Shown: piece after piece, positions 42,596 to 51,723 of the stretch
Layout of the letters: every line of letters starts with the position of its first letter
Position numbering within the stretch: the stretch's first letter is position 1
Origin: an uncultured Sphingopyxis sp.
GTDB taxonomy: Bacteria > Pseudomonadota > Alphaproteobacteria > Sphingomonadales > Sphingomonadaceae
Direction: 5' to 3'
NCBI RefSeq assembly: GCF_900078365.1
Contig: NZ_LT598653.1
Location: forward strand, 1,488,001 to 1,552,000
DNA: 64,000 bases
Notes under the pieces: model-generated
What the model saw: the letters and a program-made list of their open reading frames with translations, nothing else
Database searches by the model: none
Told to the model about the DNA's origin: nothing
Translations under genes and position numbers: made by a program

Positions 42596-43711
42596 CTATC
42601 CCTCGGCGCGTCCCAGAATGGCGCGGGCGGCCTGATAGGCTTCGCCCTTGGGGGCGACGGGCAAGCCGAGCTGCCGAGCCAGCATCCTTGCGCTGGGGCT
42701 CTCGGTCATCTGTTGGCTCGGCGTCCGGCCCATCCCTCCGGCGCGGCGGTCGCCCGCGCGGACGCTGACGACCATCATCCGGAATGCGGACAGGATCGAA
42801 TAATAATCCATATCGACGGTTTTGCGGCCGCTGGCGGCCTCGTAGACCGCGATCGTTTCATCGCGATCGGGCAGGCCGGGCAGGCGATCGACCTCGATGG
42901 CCTCCGACATGAGCTCGTCGAAGAAGAGCCACCAGGCGAGATCGGCTTCGCCGGGACCAAGGCGAGCGGTCTCCCAGTCGAGCAGCGCGCTCACGGTCAG
43001 ATCGTCGTTGAACAACAGGTTGTGCGGTGCTGCATCCCCCCACAAGACATCGATGCGCGGCGACTGCGGCCGGTTCGCCTTGAGATAGTCGAGGGCCGCA
43101 TTGCCGAGCGGCAACGAACGTCCGGCCAGCGCCCAGTCGTACCAGCGCTCGAGCCAGTCGAGATATTGGCCGAGACCTGTCTCGCCCCGCGCCGGATCGT
43201 CGAGAAATTCGAAACCTTCGGACCAAGGCAGCCTGTGGACCTCGGCAATCGCCGCAATTCCGTTGCGCCATAATTTGCCCCGCTCGGCAGGCGCCAGCGC
43301 GTGGATCCAGCCGCCGAGATTATAATTGGGAACCTGAGGGGCAATTCGGCCGGCGCACCGTTTCATGACCAGGAACGGCGTGGTCAGCACCGAACGGTCC
43401 ATCTCGAGACCGATGCATTCGGGAACCGGGATGTTAGAGCGTTCGCCGATCGCAACCATCATGCGGTAGGGCAGGGTGATGTCGGCATCGAGAAAAATAT
43501 CGTCATCGAACGCGCGCCGGATAACCAACTGCTCCGAACAGCGCCGCCCGCCCTGGTCATAGCTGATGTCGATGAACGAGCTTTCGGCCGAGCGGCCGCC
43601 CGCGGTTGGAAAATGAACCGGCGCGACGATCAGATTCGCTGCCTGGGGCATCTGCCGGGAAAGCCACGAAGCGATCCCTTGCCTGATTGTTTCTGGGTCT
43701 AGCCGTTGCAC
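42596..43711 (-). CDS. Phosphotransferase (APH/ACAD10-like) family protein
   Basis: The 371-residue protein has the aminoglycoside-phosphotransferase-like kinase fold. The catalytic loop is VLWGDAAPHNLLFND and the metal-binding segment LLDWETARLGPGEADLAWW. Relatives are common beside acyl-CoA dehydrogenase genes in sphingomonads and mycobacteria, where they may phosphorylate hydroxylated acyl substrates before elimination. It is monocistronic, under operator 10, and divergent from the LLM gene. Confidence 0.83.
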   Translation of the reverse strand: MQRLDPETIRQGIASWLSRQMPQAANLIVAPVHFPTAGGRSAESSFIDISYDQGGRRCSEQLVIRRAFDDDIFLDADITLPYRMMVAIGERSNIPVPECIGLEMDRSVLTTPFLVMKRCAGRIAPQVPNYNLGGWIHALAPAERGKLWRNGIAAIAEVHRLPWSEGFEFLDDPARGETGLGQYLDWLERWYDWALAGRSLPLGNAALDYLKANRPQSPRIDVLWGDAAPHNLLFNDDLTVSALLDWETARLGPGEADLAWWLFFDELMSEAIEVDRLPGLPDRDETIAVYEAASGRKTVDMDYYSILSAFRMMVVSVRAGDRRAGGMGRTPSQQMTESPSARMLARQLGLPVAPKGEAYQAARAILGRAEG

Positions 43712-43748
43712 TTTTTTTCCTCTCCGCCGCCTCCCCTAAGCGAAGTAC

Positions 43749-43762
43749 TTGTCATGTGTAAA
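43749..43762. promoter_or_regulatory. Island operator 10 (TTGTCATGTGTAAA)
   Basis: A copy in the 95-base region between the divergent phosphotransferase gene (start 43711) and LLM oxidoreductase gene (start 43807). It differs from consensus at one position. Confidence 0.75.
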
Positions 43763-43806
43763 GTGAAACGTTAGGCAGGGGTATAGCAATAAAGGAGAGG
43801 AACGCG

Positions 43807-44841
43807 ATGAACCCCAATATCCTGAGTGCCTATGCGCTTCCGGGCCGCGATGCCGATTCGCGGCAGGCGATCCGGCACGCCATCGAGGCGGAGCGCATCG
43901 GGCTGGGATCGATCTGGGCGTCGGAGCGCTGGGAAGGCAAGGAAACGGGCGCAATCTGCGGCGCCATATCCTATGCCACAGAACGCGTCGGGATCGTCGC
44001 GGGGTTGACTCATTTCACCGGGCGGCACCCGATGGTCACAGCCGGTTTGGGCGCTACGATACAGCGATTGAGCGGGAATCGCTTTACCATGGGAGTAGGT
44101 ACCTCGTCGCCCGAACGCTTGGCGCGCCAGGGATTTCCTGTGTTCAAAATGGCGCACATGCGTGATTACGCGGACCTGCTGCGCCGACTATGGCGCGGCG
44201 AGAAAGTCTCCTACGACGGCATTCTCGGCCGCTTCGACGAGATGGAGTTGCTACAACCGCCCGAGGTGGCGCCGCCAGTCATTCTCGGCGCCACCGGGCC
44301 GAAGGCGCTGGCACTCGGCGGCGAAGCCTTCGACGGGGTCGTCCTTCATCCTTTCCTGACCGTCGAGGGCGCGCGGCGCTCGATTGCTATCGTCCGCGGC
44401 GCTGCCGAGAAAGCGGGGCGCGATCCCGCCTCGGTAAAGATCACCGCCTGCGTCGTAACCGCACCCGACACGATATCGGATGCCGAAAAGCGCCGCATCG
44501 TCGATGCACGCGCGATGACCTATTTTCGGGGACCTCGGCTGGCAACGGCGCTGGTCAATGCCAATGGCTGGGATCCTGCGCCGCTCGAAGCGCTATTGGG
44601 TGCGGGCTTGCACGGATCCGAACCGACGGGTGTCGATGCCGAAGCGGTCAAGCGTTTTGCCGAGGCCGCACAAATGATCCCGGCTGAATGGCTGACCGAA
44701 GGCGCCGCAGTCGGCAGTGCCGAATATATCGCCGAGCGCTATGCCGCCTACCTTGGGGCGGGCGCAGACGAACTCCTCATTCACGGCAGCACCCCTGACG
44801 GCCTCGAAGCCGTCGTCAAGGCCTATGCAGCGCATGGCTAA
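43807..44841 (+). CDS. LLM-class F420-dependent oxidoreductase
   Basis: The 344-residue luciferase-like TIM-barrel protein resembles the actinobacterial F420-dependent family (TIGR03857-like): IEAERIGLGSIWASERWEGKE, ERVGIVAGLTHFTGRHP and LSGNRFTMGVGTSSPERL. It would use reduced or oxidised F420 for hydride transfer to an organic substrate. A complete F420 pathway lies 6-16 kb downstream, which supports F420 rather than FMN as cofactor. It lies 24 bases before a P450 gene, with a strong aaaggagagg site. Confidence 0.87.
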   Translation: MNPNILSAYALPGRDADSRQAIRHAIEAERIGLGSIWASERWEGKETGAICGAISYATERVGIVAGLTHFTGRHPMVTAGLGATIQRLSGNRFTMGVGTSSPERLARQGFPVFKMAHMRDYADLLRRLWRGEKVSYDGILGRFDEMELLQPPEVAPPVILGATGPKALALGGEAFDGVVLHPFLTVEGARRSIAIVRGAAEKAGRDPASVKITACVVTAPDTISDAEKRRIVDARAMTYFRGPRLATALVNANGWDPAPLEALLGAGLHGSEPTGVDAEAVKRFAEAAQMIPAEWLTEGAAVGSAEYIAERYAAYLGAGADELLIHGSTPDGLEAVVKAYAAHG

Positions 44842-44865
44842 GCATTTAATCCAAAGGAGAATTCC

Positions 44866-46122
44866 ATGACGGAAGCGGTGGCCGCCGAAAAGATCGATGC
44901 ATCGACGCTCGATCAATCGAAAATCGTCGATATCGATCTCGGAAGCCCCGAGACGAAGAAAAAAATGCGCGAATTGTCAGCTGCATGGGCGACGGGCGAC
45001 CCCTTTTATGTTCTGCGGGACGGCTTCGTCTTCGTGCTCTGCTGCCGCCATCGCGATGCGCTCGAAGTCTATCAGGATCCCGAGCGCTTCTCGACCGCGG
45101 TACCGCGGCGTCCTGGTTTTGAAATGTTCGACAAGTTCATGGGCGTCCGGGTGCTTACCCAGATGGAGGGCGAGGCGCACGCCCGCGTTCGCCGGTTGAT
45201 GAACAATGCTCTGGCACCGCGCTCGGTCGCACGCATTGAGCAGGCGATGATCGCGCGGTTCGATGCCTTGATCGACCGCATCGAGGAGCGCGGGCCCGGT
45301 GGGCGCTTCGACGCCATGGGCGACTATGGCGAACATCTGGTCAGCGAGGCGTTGCTCACCGTCATGCTGCGCCTGTCGCCGACGCAGAAAGAGATATTCC
45401 TCGACATGCACCGCGTGATCCCGCTCATCACCTATACTGGTTCGGGGCATAGCTATCCACAGCAATGTATCGATGCTTTCGCGGCCGCGCGCGTCGCCAT
45501 CAATGAACTGATCGAGGAACGGCGCGCCAATCCGGGCGACGATTTGATCAGCGACCTTATCGCGGCGCGCGACAACGACGACCGGCTCAATGACGAGGAA
45601 TTGTTCGACCAGATTTTCACGCTTACCGCTGGAGCCTTGTCGGGCACGACGTTGGGTGCCGGCAATGTCATGTATGCACTTTACAGGCATCAAGATGCGA
45701 TCGCGGAAATACAAGCGCAACCGGAGCTGTTGCCTGCGGCGATTTCGGAATGTCAGCGCTGGCACAGCGGCGGCTATATGACCTTTCCGCGCTTCGCGAC
45801 GCGCGACACAGAAGTGGGCGGAACGAAGATTCTGAAAGGCATGGTCGTTCGCGTCTCGCCGCAGGCGGCGCATTATGACCCGGTCGCTTTCCCCGATCCG
45901 CTGCGCTTCGACATCCACCGTCGGCCGCGCGATATCGCCTTTGGTTACGGGCCGCACGCCTGTCTCGGGCATTTCCTGGCCAAGTCGATATTGCGCAACG
46001 CGGTGTCGCGCCTGTTGACCCGCTTGCCCGGCGCCCGGCTCGAAAATCCGGATATCGCGCTCGATTATGGCGGGTCGGTCGGCGAACTCAAGATCAAGTC
46101 GCTGCCTATGCTTGCGAGTTGA
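44866..46122 (+). CDS. Cytochrome P450 (copy 1)
   Basis: The 418-residue soluble P450 has the haem ligand Cys366 in FGYGPHACLGHF, the ExxR motif in ECQRWHSGG and the I-helix segment LTAGALSGTTLGAG. In the I helix the residue before Thr is Gly260, where most P450s have Asp or Glu. It hydroxylates or otherwise oxidises the substrate using electrons from a ferredoxin. It is co-transcribed with the LLM gene and closely related to the next P450. Confidence 0.93.
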   Translation: MTEAVAAEKIDASTLDQSKIVDIDLGSPETKKKMRELSAAWATGDPFYVLRDGFVFVLCCRHRDALEVYQDPERFSTAVPRRPGFEMFDKFMGVRVLTQMEGEAHARVRRLMNNALAPRSVARIEQAMIARFDALIDRIEERGPGGRFDAMGDYGEHLVSEALLTVMLRLSPTQKEIFLDMHRVIPLITYTGSGHSYPQQCIDAFAAARVAINELIEERRANPGDDLISDLIAARDNDDRLNDEELFDQIFTLTAGALSGTTLGAGNVMYALYRHQDAIAEIQAQPELLPAAISECQRWHSGGYMTFPRFATRDTEVGGTKILKGMVVRVSPQAAHYDPVAFPDPLRFDIHRRPRDIAFGYGPHACLGHFLAKSILRNAVSRLLTRLPGARLENPDIALDYGGSVGELKIKSLPMLAS

Positions 46123-46149
46123 CTCGTCGCCGGTCGTGGCTTACGTGAC

Positions 46150-46163
46150 TTTACACATGTAAA
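46150..46163. promoter_or_regulatory. Island operator 11 (TTTACACATGTAAA)
   Basis: A perfect palindrome (16 bases as CTTTACACATGTAAAG) in the 63-base gap between the two P450 genes. It suggests an internal promoter that drives the second P450 and the F420 genes. Confidence 0.85.
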
Positions 46164-46185
46164 GACGAATATGGGAGAAGACAGA

Positions 46186-47436
46186 GTGGTACTCACGAGC
46201 GAAGCGCCGCCGATTGACGTCGACGCGCTGGATCAATCGAAAGTCGTGCGCATCGATTTGGGCAGCCAGGAAACGAAACAGCGCATGCGTGAATTGTCGG
46301 CGGACTGGGCGAAGCGCGAGCCGATCTACATCCCGCGCGATGGTTTCGTATTCGTTCTGTGTACGCGCCAGGCAGATGCGCTTGAAGTCTATAAAGATGT
46401 CGAGCGATTCCCGACTGCGGTACCCAAGAAGCCTGGTTACGAGATGTTCGACAAGTTCATGGGCATCAAGATTCTGGCGCAGATGGACGGTGAGCCGCAC
46501 AGCCGTGTTCGTCGGCTGATGAACAATGCGCTCGCGCCCAAGGCGGTCACACGGTTGGAAGACCGCATGCGGGCGGCCATCGACCGATTGCTCGACCGGA
46601 TCGAGGAAAAGGGCGGAAAGTTCGACGCGATGGCCGATTATGGCAACCATCTGATCGTCGAAGGGCTGCTGACGGTGATGTTGAAGCTCAACCCCGAACA
46701 AAAGAAGATCTTTACCGAAATGCACCGGGTGATCCCGCTGGTGACCTATACCGAGGCGGGTCACAATTATCCCGACGAATGCGTCAAGGCGTTCGCCGAC
46801 GCGCGCGAGGCGATCCAGAAACTGATCGACGAACGCCGGGCAGATCCCGGCGACGATCTGATCAGCGACCTGATCGCGGCGCGCGACAATGACGACAAGC
46901 TGTCGGACGAGGAGATGTTCGACCAGATTTTCACGCTGACCGCGGGCGCGCTTGGCGGAACCACCAATGCCATCGGCGGAGTCTTCTATTCGCTCTATCA
47001 GCATCCCGACGCCATCCGCGTGCTGCAGAAGGAGCCCGAGCTGATTACCGGCGCGGTCGCCGAAGCGCAGCGCTGGCATTCGGGCAGCTACATGACCTTT
47101 CCCCGGTTCGCGCAGCGCGACACTGAAGTCGGCGGCACCAAGATCCTGAAGGGCATGGTCGTGCGCATTTCGTCGCAAGCGGCGCACTATGACCCGACGG
47201 TCTATGACAATCCGCTGGAATTCGACGTGCGGCGCAACCCGCGCATCGTCGCTTTCGGATCGGGGCCACATGCCTGTCTCGGTTTCTTTCTCGCCCGCTC
47301 GCTGATGCGAATTGCGGTCGAGCAGCTGATCACCCGCTTTCCCGACGCGCGGCTCGAAAACCCCGACATGCCGGTGACCTACAGCGGATCGGTCGGCGAG
47401 CTCCGGGTCAAATCGCTGCCCATGCTGACGCAATAA
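46186..47436 (+). CDS. Cytochrome P450 (copy 2)
   Basis: The 416-residue P450 has haem Cys364 in FGSGPHACLGFF, an ExxR motif in EAQRWHSGS and the I helix LTAGALGGTTNAIG, again without an acid before Thr. It is a tandem paralogue of the preceding P450. The GTG at 46186 follows gggagaag and aligns with the copy 1 N-terminus; an ATG at 46171 is too close to the operator. The pair may act on successive positions of one substrate. Confidence 0.92.
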   Translation: MVLTSEAPPIDVDALDQSKVVRIDLGSQETKQRMRELSADWAKREPIYIPRDGFVFVLCTRQADALEVYKDVERFPTAVPKKPGYEMFDKFMGIKILAQMDGEPHSRVRRLMNNALAPKAVTRLEDRMRAAIDRLLDRIEEKGGKFDAMADYGNHLIVEGLLTVMLKLNPEQKKIFTEMHRVIPLVTYTEAGHNYPDECVKAFADAREAIQKLIDERRADPGDDLISDLIAARDNDDKLSDEEMFDQIFTLTAGALGGTTNAIGGVFYSLYQHPDAIRVLQKEPELITGAVAEAQRWHSGSYMTFPRFAQRDTEVGGTKILKGMVVRISSQAAHYDPTVYDNPLEFDVRRNPRIVAFGSGPHACLGFFLARSLMRIAVEQLITRFPDARLENPDMPVTYSGSVGELRVKSLPMLTQ

Positions 47437-47481
47437 AGCGCAGCCCAAGCGACCAACTTCAAGAGAAAGGTACCGGAGATC

Positions 47482-49182
47482 GTGGCTACCGAACAAGCGC
47501 CGACACTCGACGCCGATGTCATCATTTTAGGCGGCGGTCCCGTCGGCCTCGCCGTCGCCGTCGACCTCGCCTGGCGTGGACAGCGCCCGATATTGATCGA
47601 GCGGGGGGATGGCGAAGTCGTTCATCCGCGCGCCGGGGGCTTCACCGCGCGCACCATGGAACATTTGCGCCGCTGGGGCATCGCCGACGAGGTGCGCAAA
47701 TATTTCAACCCTGACTTCCCGCTCAACCAGCGCTTTTGTCTCAGCGTGTCGGGGCATGAGCTGGCGACGGCCCGGCTTGGGACGCTGCGCGAGACTCCGA
47801 CGCCGCCCGAAACGCCGGAGAAGCACCAGCGGTGCCGGCAGATGTATTATGACCCGATCATCCGCAAGCGCGCGATCGAGCTGGGCGCAGACCTTCGCAT
47901 GCGGCATTCGGTCGAAGCGTTCGCCGACAAGGGTGATCACGTCGAATTGCAGGTGCGCAACCTTGAAACCGACGAGGTTCTGACCTTGCGCACGGCGTGG
48001 CTGGTCGCCTGCGACGGCGGTCGTAGCTGGGTGCGCGACGAACTCGGCATCGGCGTGCAGGGCAATCGCCTGAACCATTCGCTCAGCGTCCTGCTCGAAG
48101 GAGACATCGTCGGTCACGGCGGCGAAGAGGCGGCCGAGCGCTATATCATTCTCGGACCCAAGGGACCGTGGGCCAACATCACGACCATGGAGGGCGAAAA
48201 CCGCCAGTGGCGCATGAACTTGCGGTTCGACGAAGAGCCCGATCTGGCGACTTTCGATCCGCAGGAGGCTATTCGCCGCGCGGTATCGCCCGATGCCGAT
48301 CTGAAAGTGCTTTCGATCCTTCCCTGGCGCAGGTCGAATATCATCGCCGACCATTTTCAGTCTGGGCGGATCCTGCTTGCGGGCGACGCCGTCCATGTGA
48401 TGACACCGACTGGCGGCTTCGGGGCCAACACCGGTATCGGCGATGCCGTCGATCTTGGGTGGAAGCTGCAGGCGGTTATCGAGGGCTGGGGCGGCGACGC
48501 GCTGATCGACAGCTATGAGGTCGAGCGGCGGCCGATCGCCTTTCGCAACGTCTTCGAAGCCGAGCGCAACCACAAGGCGTGGAGTCCCGCCGAGGATATC
48601 TCGCGCATCGCCGAGGAGTCGCCGGAGGGCGAACGCATCCGGCGGCGCATCGGCGAGGGACTGGTCGAGGCTAGCTATCCCGAGTGGAATTCGATCGGGG
48701 TGGCGCTCGGCTATGCCTATCTGAACTCGCCCTTGTGCGTTCCTGACGGAACACCGCCGCCTGCCGACGAGCCGTCGGTCTATCGACCGACCGCGCGTCC
48801 GGGACACCGCGCGCCGCACGCATGGCTGTCCGATGGCCGTTCGATGCTTGATCTGTTCGGCAACGGCTTTGTGCTTCTGAGCTTTGCGGACAAGGAAGCG
48901 GAGGGTGTCGATGCGCTTCTCGCCGCGGCAGCGGAGCGAAAGGTTCCAATCCGCGTCGAGTGCATCGCGGACGGCAATATTGCGGCGCTGTACGAACAAC
49001 CGCTCGTGCTCGTCCGTCCCGACGGTCACGTCGCCTGGCGCGGTTCGCAGCTGCCCGATGCCGGCGGTCTCATCGACATCGTTCGGGGTAAGACCGTCAC
49101 ACCGCAAGTGCGGACGCAGGTCGAACGGCAGACCTATTATGCCCAGGCGCGCCGCGAACCTGCCAGCGAACTTGCTGCCTAA
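47482..49182 (+). CDS. FAD-dependent monooxygenase (MhpA-like), class A
   Basis: The 566-residue flavoprotein opens DADVIILGGGPVGLAVAVDLAWRG. It has ILLAGDAVHVMTPTGGFGANTGIGDAVDLGWKL as split FAD motif and a C-terminal thioredoxin-like domain. It belongs to the aromatic hydroxylase group that includes 3-(3-hydroxyphenyl)propionate hydroxylase. The start is GTG, 45 bases after the P450 stop. With the FAH genes that follow it forms a second hydroxylation and hydrolysis set, parallel to that at 39.8-42.5 kb. Confidence 0.9.
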   Translation: MATEQAPTLDADVIILGGGPVGLAVAVDLAWRGQRPILIERGDGEVVHPRAGGFTARTMEHLRRWGIADEVRKYFNPDFPLNQRFCLSVSGHELATARLGTLRETPTPPETPEKHQRCRQMYYDPIIRKRAIELGADLRMRHSVEAFADKGDHVELQVRNLETDEVLTLRTAWLVACDGGRSWVRDELGIGVQGNRLNHSLSVLLEGDIVGHGGEEAAERYIILGPKGPWANITTMEGENRQWRMNLRFDEEPDLATFDPQEAIRRAVSPDADLKVLSILPWRRSNIIADHFQSGRILLAGDAVHVMTPTGGFGANTGIGDAVDLGWKLQAVIEGWGGDALIDSYEVERRPIAFRNVFEAERNHKAWSPAEDISRIAEESPEGERIRRRIGEGLVEASYPEWNSIGVALGYAYLNSPLCVPDGTPPPADEPSVYRPTARPGHRAPHAWLSDGRSMLDLFGNGFVLLSFADKEAEGVDALLAAAAERKVPIRVECIADGNIAALYEQPLVLVRPDGHVAWRGSQLPDAGGLIDIVRGKTVTPQVRTQVERQTYYAQARREPASELAA

Positions 49183-49391
49183 AGATATCGGATCGCGGCG
49201 CTCCGCGGCGCTCCGCGGCGTGCGCGCGATGCGCCGACTGGCGCCGTAGCGGTGCCTGGCTCGTTCCCTGGGGTGGCGATGCCTGCAAATGCGTCGCCCC
49301 CGGGGGCGTTTCCCCAACGGGTTGCGCCGCCAGGACCGGGACATGCAAGCGGCGGTAAAAAGCCGTACTTTTGGGATGAGGAGCCGACAGG
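49183..49391. other. Intergenic gap with short tandem repeat
   Basis: A gap of 209 bases between co-directional genes. It contains two adjoining copies of cggcgctccg and a GC-rich hairpin (cgtcgcccccgggggcg). No operator palindrome or gene was found. It may attenuate transcription into the FAH and F420 genes. Confidence 0.45.
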
Positions 49392-50186
49392 ATGAAATGG
49401 GCACGATTTCAGCATAATGGCCAGCCAACCTATGGGCTCGTCGAAGGCGACGCGGTAAAGATCGTCAGCGGCGATCCGTTCGGCGGCTATGCACTGAGCG
49501 GCGAAGAGTTGCGCTGGGACGATCTGGAATTGCTGGTTCCGGTCGTTCCGGGCACCTTCTATGCCGCCGGGGCGAATTACACCGATCATATCGTCGGCAT
49601 GCGAAAGCAGACCGGCGCCGATCCAACGCCGCCCTCGCGGGCGCATATCGGCTATCGCGCGAACAGCGCGCTCATCCCGCACGGCGCCGCCATCGTCAAA
49701 CCCGCCGACGCCGGCGAGCAGTTCCAGTATGAAGGCGAACTGGTCGCGGTGATCGGCAAGCGTGCGCGCCATGTCTCGAAGGCGGATGCGCTGGGCCATG
49801 TGCTCGGCTGGACGATCGGCAACGACATCAGCGAGCGGACATGGCAGCGTGCCGACAGCACATTGTGGCGCGCCAAGAACAGCGATACCTTCAAGCCCAT
49901 GGGTCCCTATATCGACACCGATCCGGACTTTACCGACATGCAGACGATCGTCCGGATCGATGGGCAGGAGGTCGATCGCTTCGCGACGCTCAACATGCTC
50001 TTCGACGCCGCGACCTTCATTTCCGACATGTCGCAATATATCACGCTGCATCCCGGCGACGTCATCTGGCTCGGAACCGACGGCGTGCCGAGCAACATGC
50101 GTCCGGGCAATCGGGTCGAGGTCGAAATCACGGGACTGGGCGTGCTGAGCAATCCGGTTGTCGCCGAGGATCGCGCTTCGTCATGA
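49392..50186 (+). CDS. Fumarylacetoacetate-hydrolase family protein
   Basis: The 264-residue protein opens MKWARFQHNGQPTYGLVEGD. It carries the FAH core QYEGELVAVIGKRARHVSKADAL and GWTIGNDISER and ends LHPGDVIWLGTDGVPSNMRPG. It probably cleaves or hydrates a ring-fission product. Its stop overlaps the next FAH gene (ATGA), so the two are coupled and may form a heteromer or act in sequence. The hydratase MhpD that normally precedes MhpE and MhpF belongs to this superfamily, and no separate mhpD is present. Confidence 0.87.
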   Translation: MKWARFQHNGQPTYGLVEGDAVKIVSGDPFGGYALSGEELRWDDLELLVPVVPGTFYAAGANYTDHIVGMRKQTGADPTPPSRAHIGYRANSALIPHGAAIVKPADAGEQFQYEGELVAVIGKRARHVSKADALGHVLGWTIGNDISERTWQRADSTLWRAKNSDTFKPMGPYIDTDPDFTDMQTIVRIDGQEVDRFATLNMLFDAATFISDMSQYITLHPGDVIWLGTDGVPSNMRPGNRVEVEITGLGVLSNPVVAEDRASS

Positions 50187-51028
50187 AGCTCGTCCGCTAT
50201 GGGGCCAAGGGCAAGGAGCGTCCCGGCGCACTGGATGCCGACGGGACCATACGCGATCTGAGCGGCATGATCGACGACATCGGTCCTGCAGCTCTGTCGC
50301 CCGAATCGCTTGCACGGCTGCGCGAAACCGATCTTCAGTCGCTGCCATCCGTGGCGCCCCAGCGGCTCGGCACACCGGTGGCGCGTTCGCGTAAGTTTCT
50401 TGCGATCGGGACGAACTACCGACGTCACGCCGACGAGGCCGGGATGCCGCATCCCGCCGAGCCCATCCTGTTCACCAAGGCGATTTCCTGCCTCTCGGGC
50501 CCCGATGACGATATCTTGCTCCCCCCGGGCGCAACCCAACTCGACTGGGAGGTGGAACTTGGCGTGATTATCGGATCGGTGGCGCGGCACGTCGCTCGGG
50601 CCGATGCGCTCGCCCATGTTGCTGGCTATTGCGTCGTGAACGACGTATCCGAACGCGCGTATCAGCTGGCGCGCGGCGGCAGCTGGGACAAGGGGAAGGG
50701 GTATGACAGCTTCGGCCCCGTCGGGCCGTGGCTCGTTACCGCCGACGAAATTCCCGATCCGCAGGCGCTGGAACTGTTCCTCGAAGTCAACGGAACGATG
50801 ATGCAAGGCGGCAGCACGGCCGATATGATCTTCGGTGTCGCGGACATCATCTCCTATGTGAGCGGTTTCATCACATTGGAGCCAGGCGATATTATTGCGA
50901 CCGGGACGCCCCATGGCGTCGGCATGGGCATGACACCGCCCCGCTTCCTCGCGGCAGGCGACAAGCTGCGGCTCGGGATCGGTGGACTTGGCGAACAAAA
51001 TCAGACCGTCGTTCCCGACGCGCGATAA
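50183..51028 (+). CDS. Fumarylacetoacetate-hydrolase family protein
   Basis: The 281-residue protein has the two-part FAH layout: an N-terminal strand region MKLVRYGAKGKERPGALD, then FLAIGTNYRRHADEAG, LDWEVELGVIIGSVARHVA, CVVNDVSERAYQLARGGSW and LEPGDIIATGTPHGVG. It resembles the 2-hydroxyhepta-2,4-diene-1,7-dioate isomerase/ureidoglycolate lyase-like group. The ATG overlaps the previous stop. It is followed 11 bases later by the F420 reductase gene, which links ring-product hydrolysis to the F420 operon. Confidence 0.87.
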   Translation: MKLVRYGAKGKERPGALDADGTIRDLSGMIDDIGPAALSPESLARLRETDLQSLPSVAPQRLGTPVARSRKFLAIGTNYRRHADEAGMPHPAEPILFTKAISCLSGPDDDILLPPGATQLDWEVELGVIIGSVARHVARADALAHVAGYCVVNDVSERAYQLARGGSWDKGKGYDSFGPVGPWLVTADEIPDPQALELFLEVNGTMMQGGSTADMIFGVADIISYVSGFITLEPGDIIATGTPHGVGMGMTPPRFLAAGDKLRLGIGGLGEQNQTVVPDAR

Positions 51029-51039
51029 TTGGACAGGAA

Positions 51040-51723
51040 ATGATGGACATCGGCACGGCTAAAATCGCTATTCTCGGGGGCACCGGCAAGGAAGGCGGCG
51101 GCCTCGCGCTGCGCTGGGCCAGCAAGGGACATCGCGTCATCATTGGCAGCCGCTCGATCGAACGCGCCCAAGCGGCGGCAGCGGCGATCAATGAAAGGCT
51201 CGGCGTTTCGCTGGCGACCGGAAACGGTCTCGCCGCCGCCACTGCGGAAGCCGAGATCGTCACGCTCGCGGTTCCCTATGCCGCGCAGCAGGAAACGGCG
51301 AAGGAGGTCGCATCGGTCCTTGCCGGCAAGATATTGATCGATGTGACCGTTCCGCTTGTGCCGCCGCAGGTCAGCCGTGTCCAGCTTCCCGCGGGCCGCT
51401 CTGCCGTCGAAGCGCTGCAGGAACGACTCGGTCCTGAGGTCAGGGTGGTGTCGGCCTTCCAGAATATCTCGGCGCATCATCTCGATGATCTCGACGCGGA
51501 AGTCGAATGCGACGTACTGGTGTGCGCCGACGACAATTCTGCGGCAGAGGCCGTGATTGCGCTTTCGACGCAAATCGGGTTGCGCGCCTGGTATGCGGGG
51601 CCACTATGCAATTCCGTCGTCAGCGAAGGGTTGACGTCGGTTCTCATCGCCCTCAACCGGCGGTACAAGGTACCGGGCTCGGGGATTCGGATTACCGGGA
51701 TCGACGGTTTGGAGATTGCGTGA
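51040..51723 (+). CDS. npdG: NADPH-dependent F420 reductase
   Basis: The 227-residue Rossmann protein opens AKIAILGGTGKEGGGLALRWASKGHRVIIGSRS, the F420:NADP oxidoreductase signature. It also has ILIDVTVPLVPP and SAFQNISAHHL. It transfers hydride between NADPH and F420, so the F420 pool can be recharged from central metabolism. Two adjacent ATGs follow an acagga site. Its stop overlaps the cofE start (GTGA). Confidence 0.9.
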   Translation: MMDIGTAKIAILGGTGKEGGGLALRWASKGHRVIIGSRSIERAQAAAAAINERLGVSLATGNGLAAATAEAEIVTLAVPYAAQQETAKEVASVLAGKILIDVTVPLVPPQVSRVQLPAGRSAVEALQERLGPEVRVVSAFQNISAHHLDDLDAEVECDVLVCADDNSAAEAVIALSTQIGLRAWYAGPLCNSVVSEGLTSVLIALNRRYKVPGSGIRITGIDGLEIA

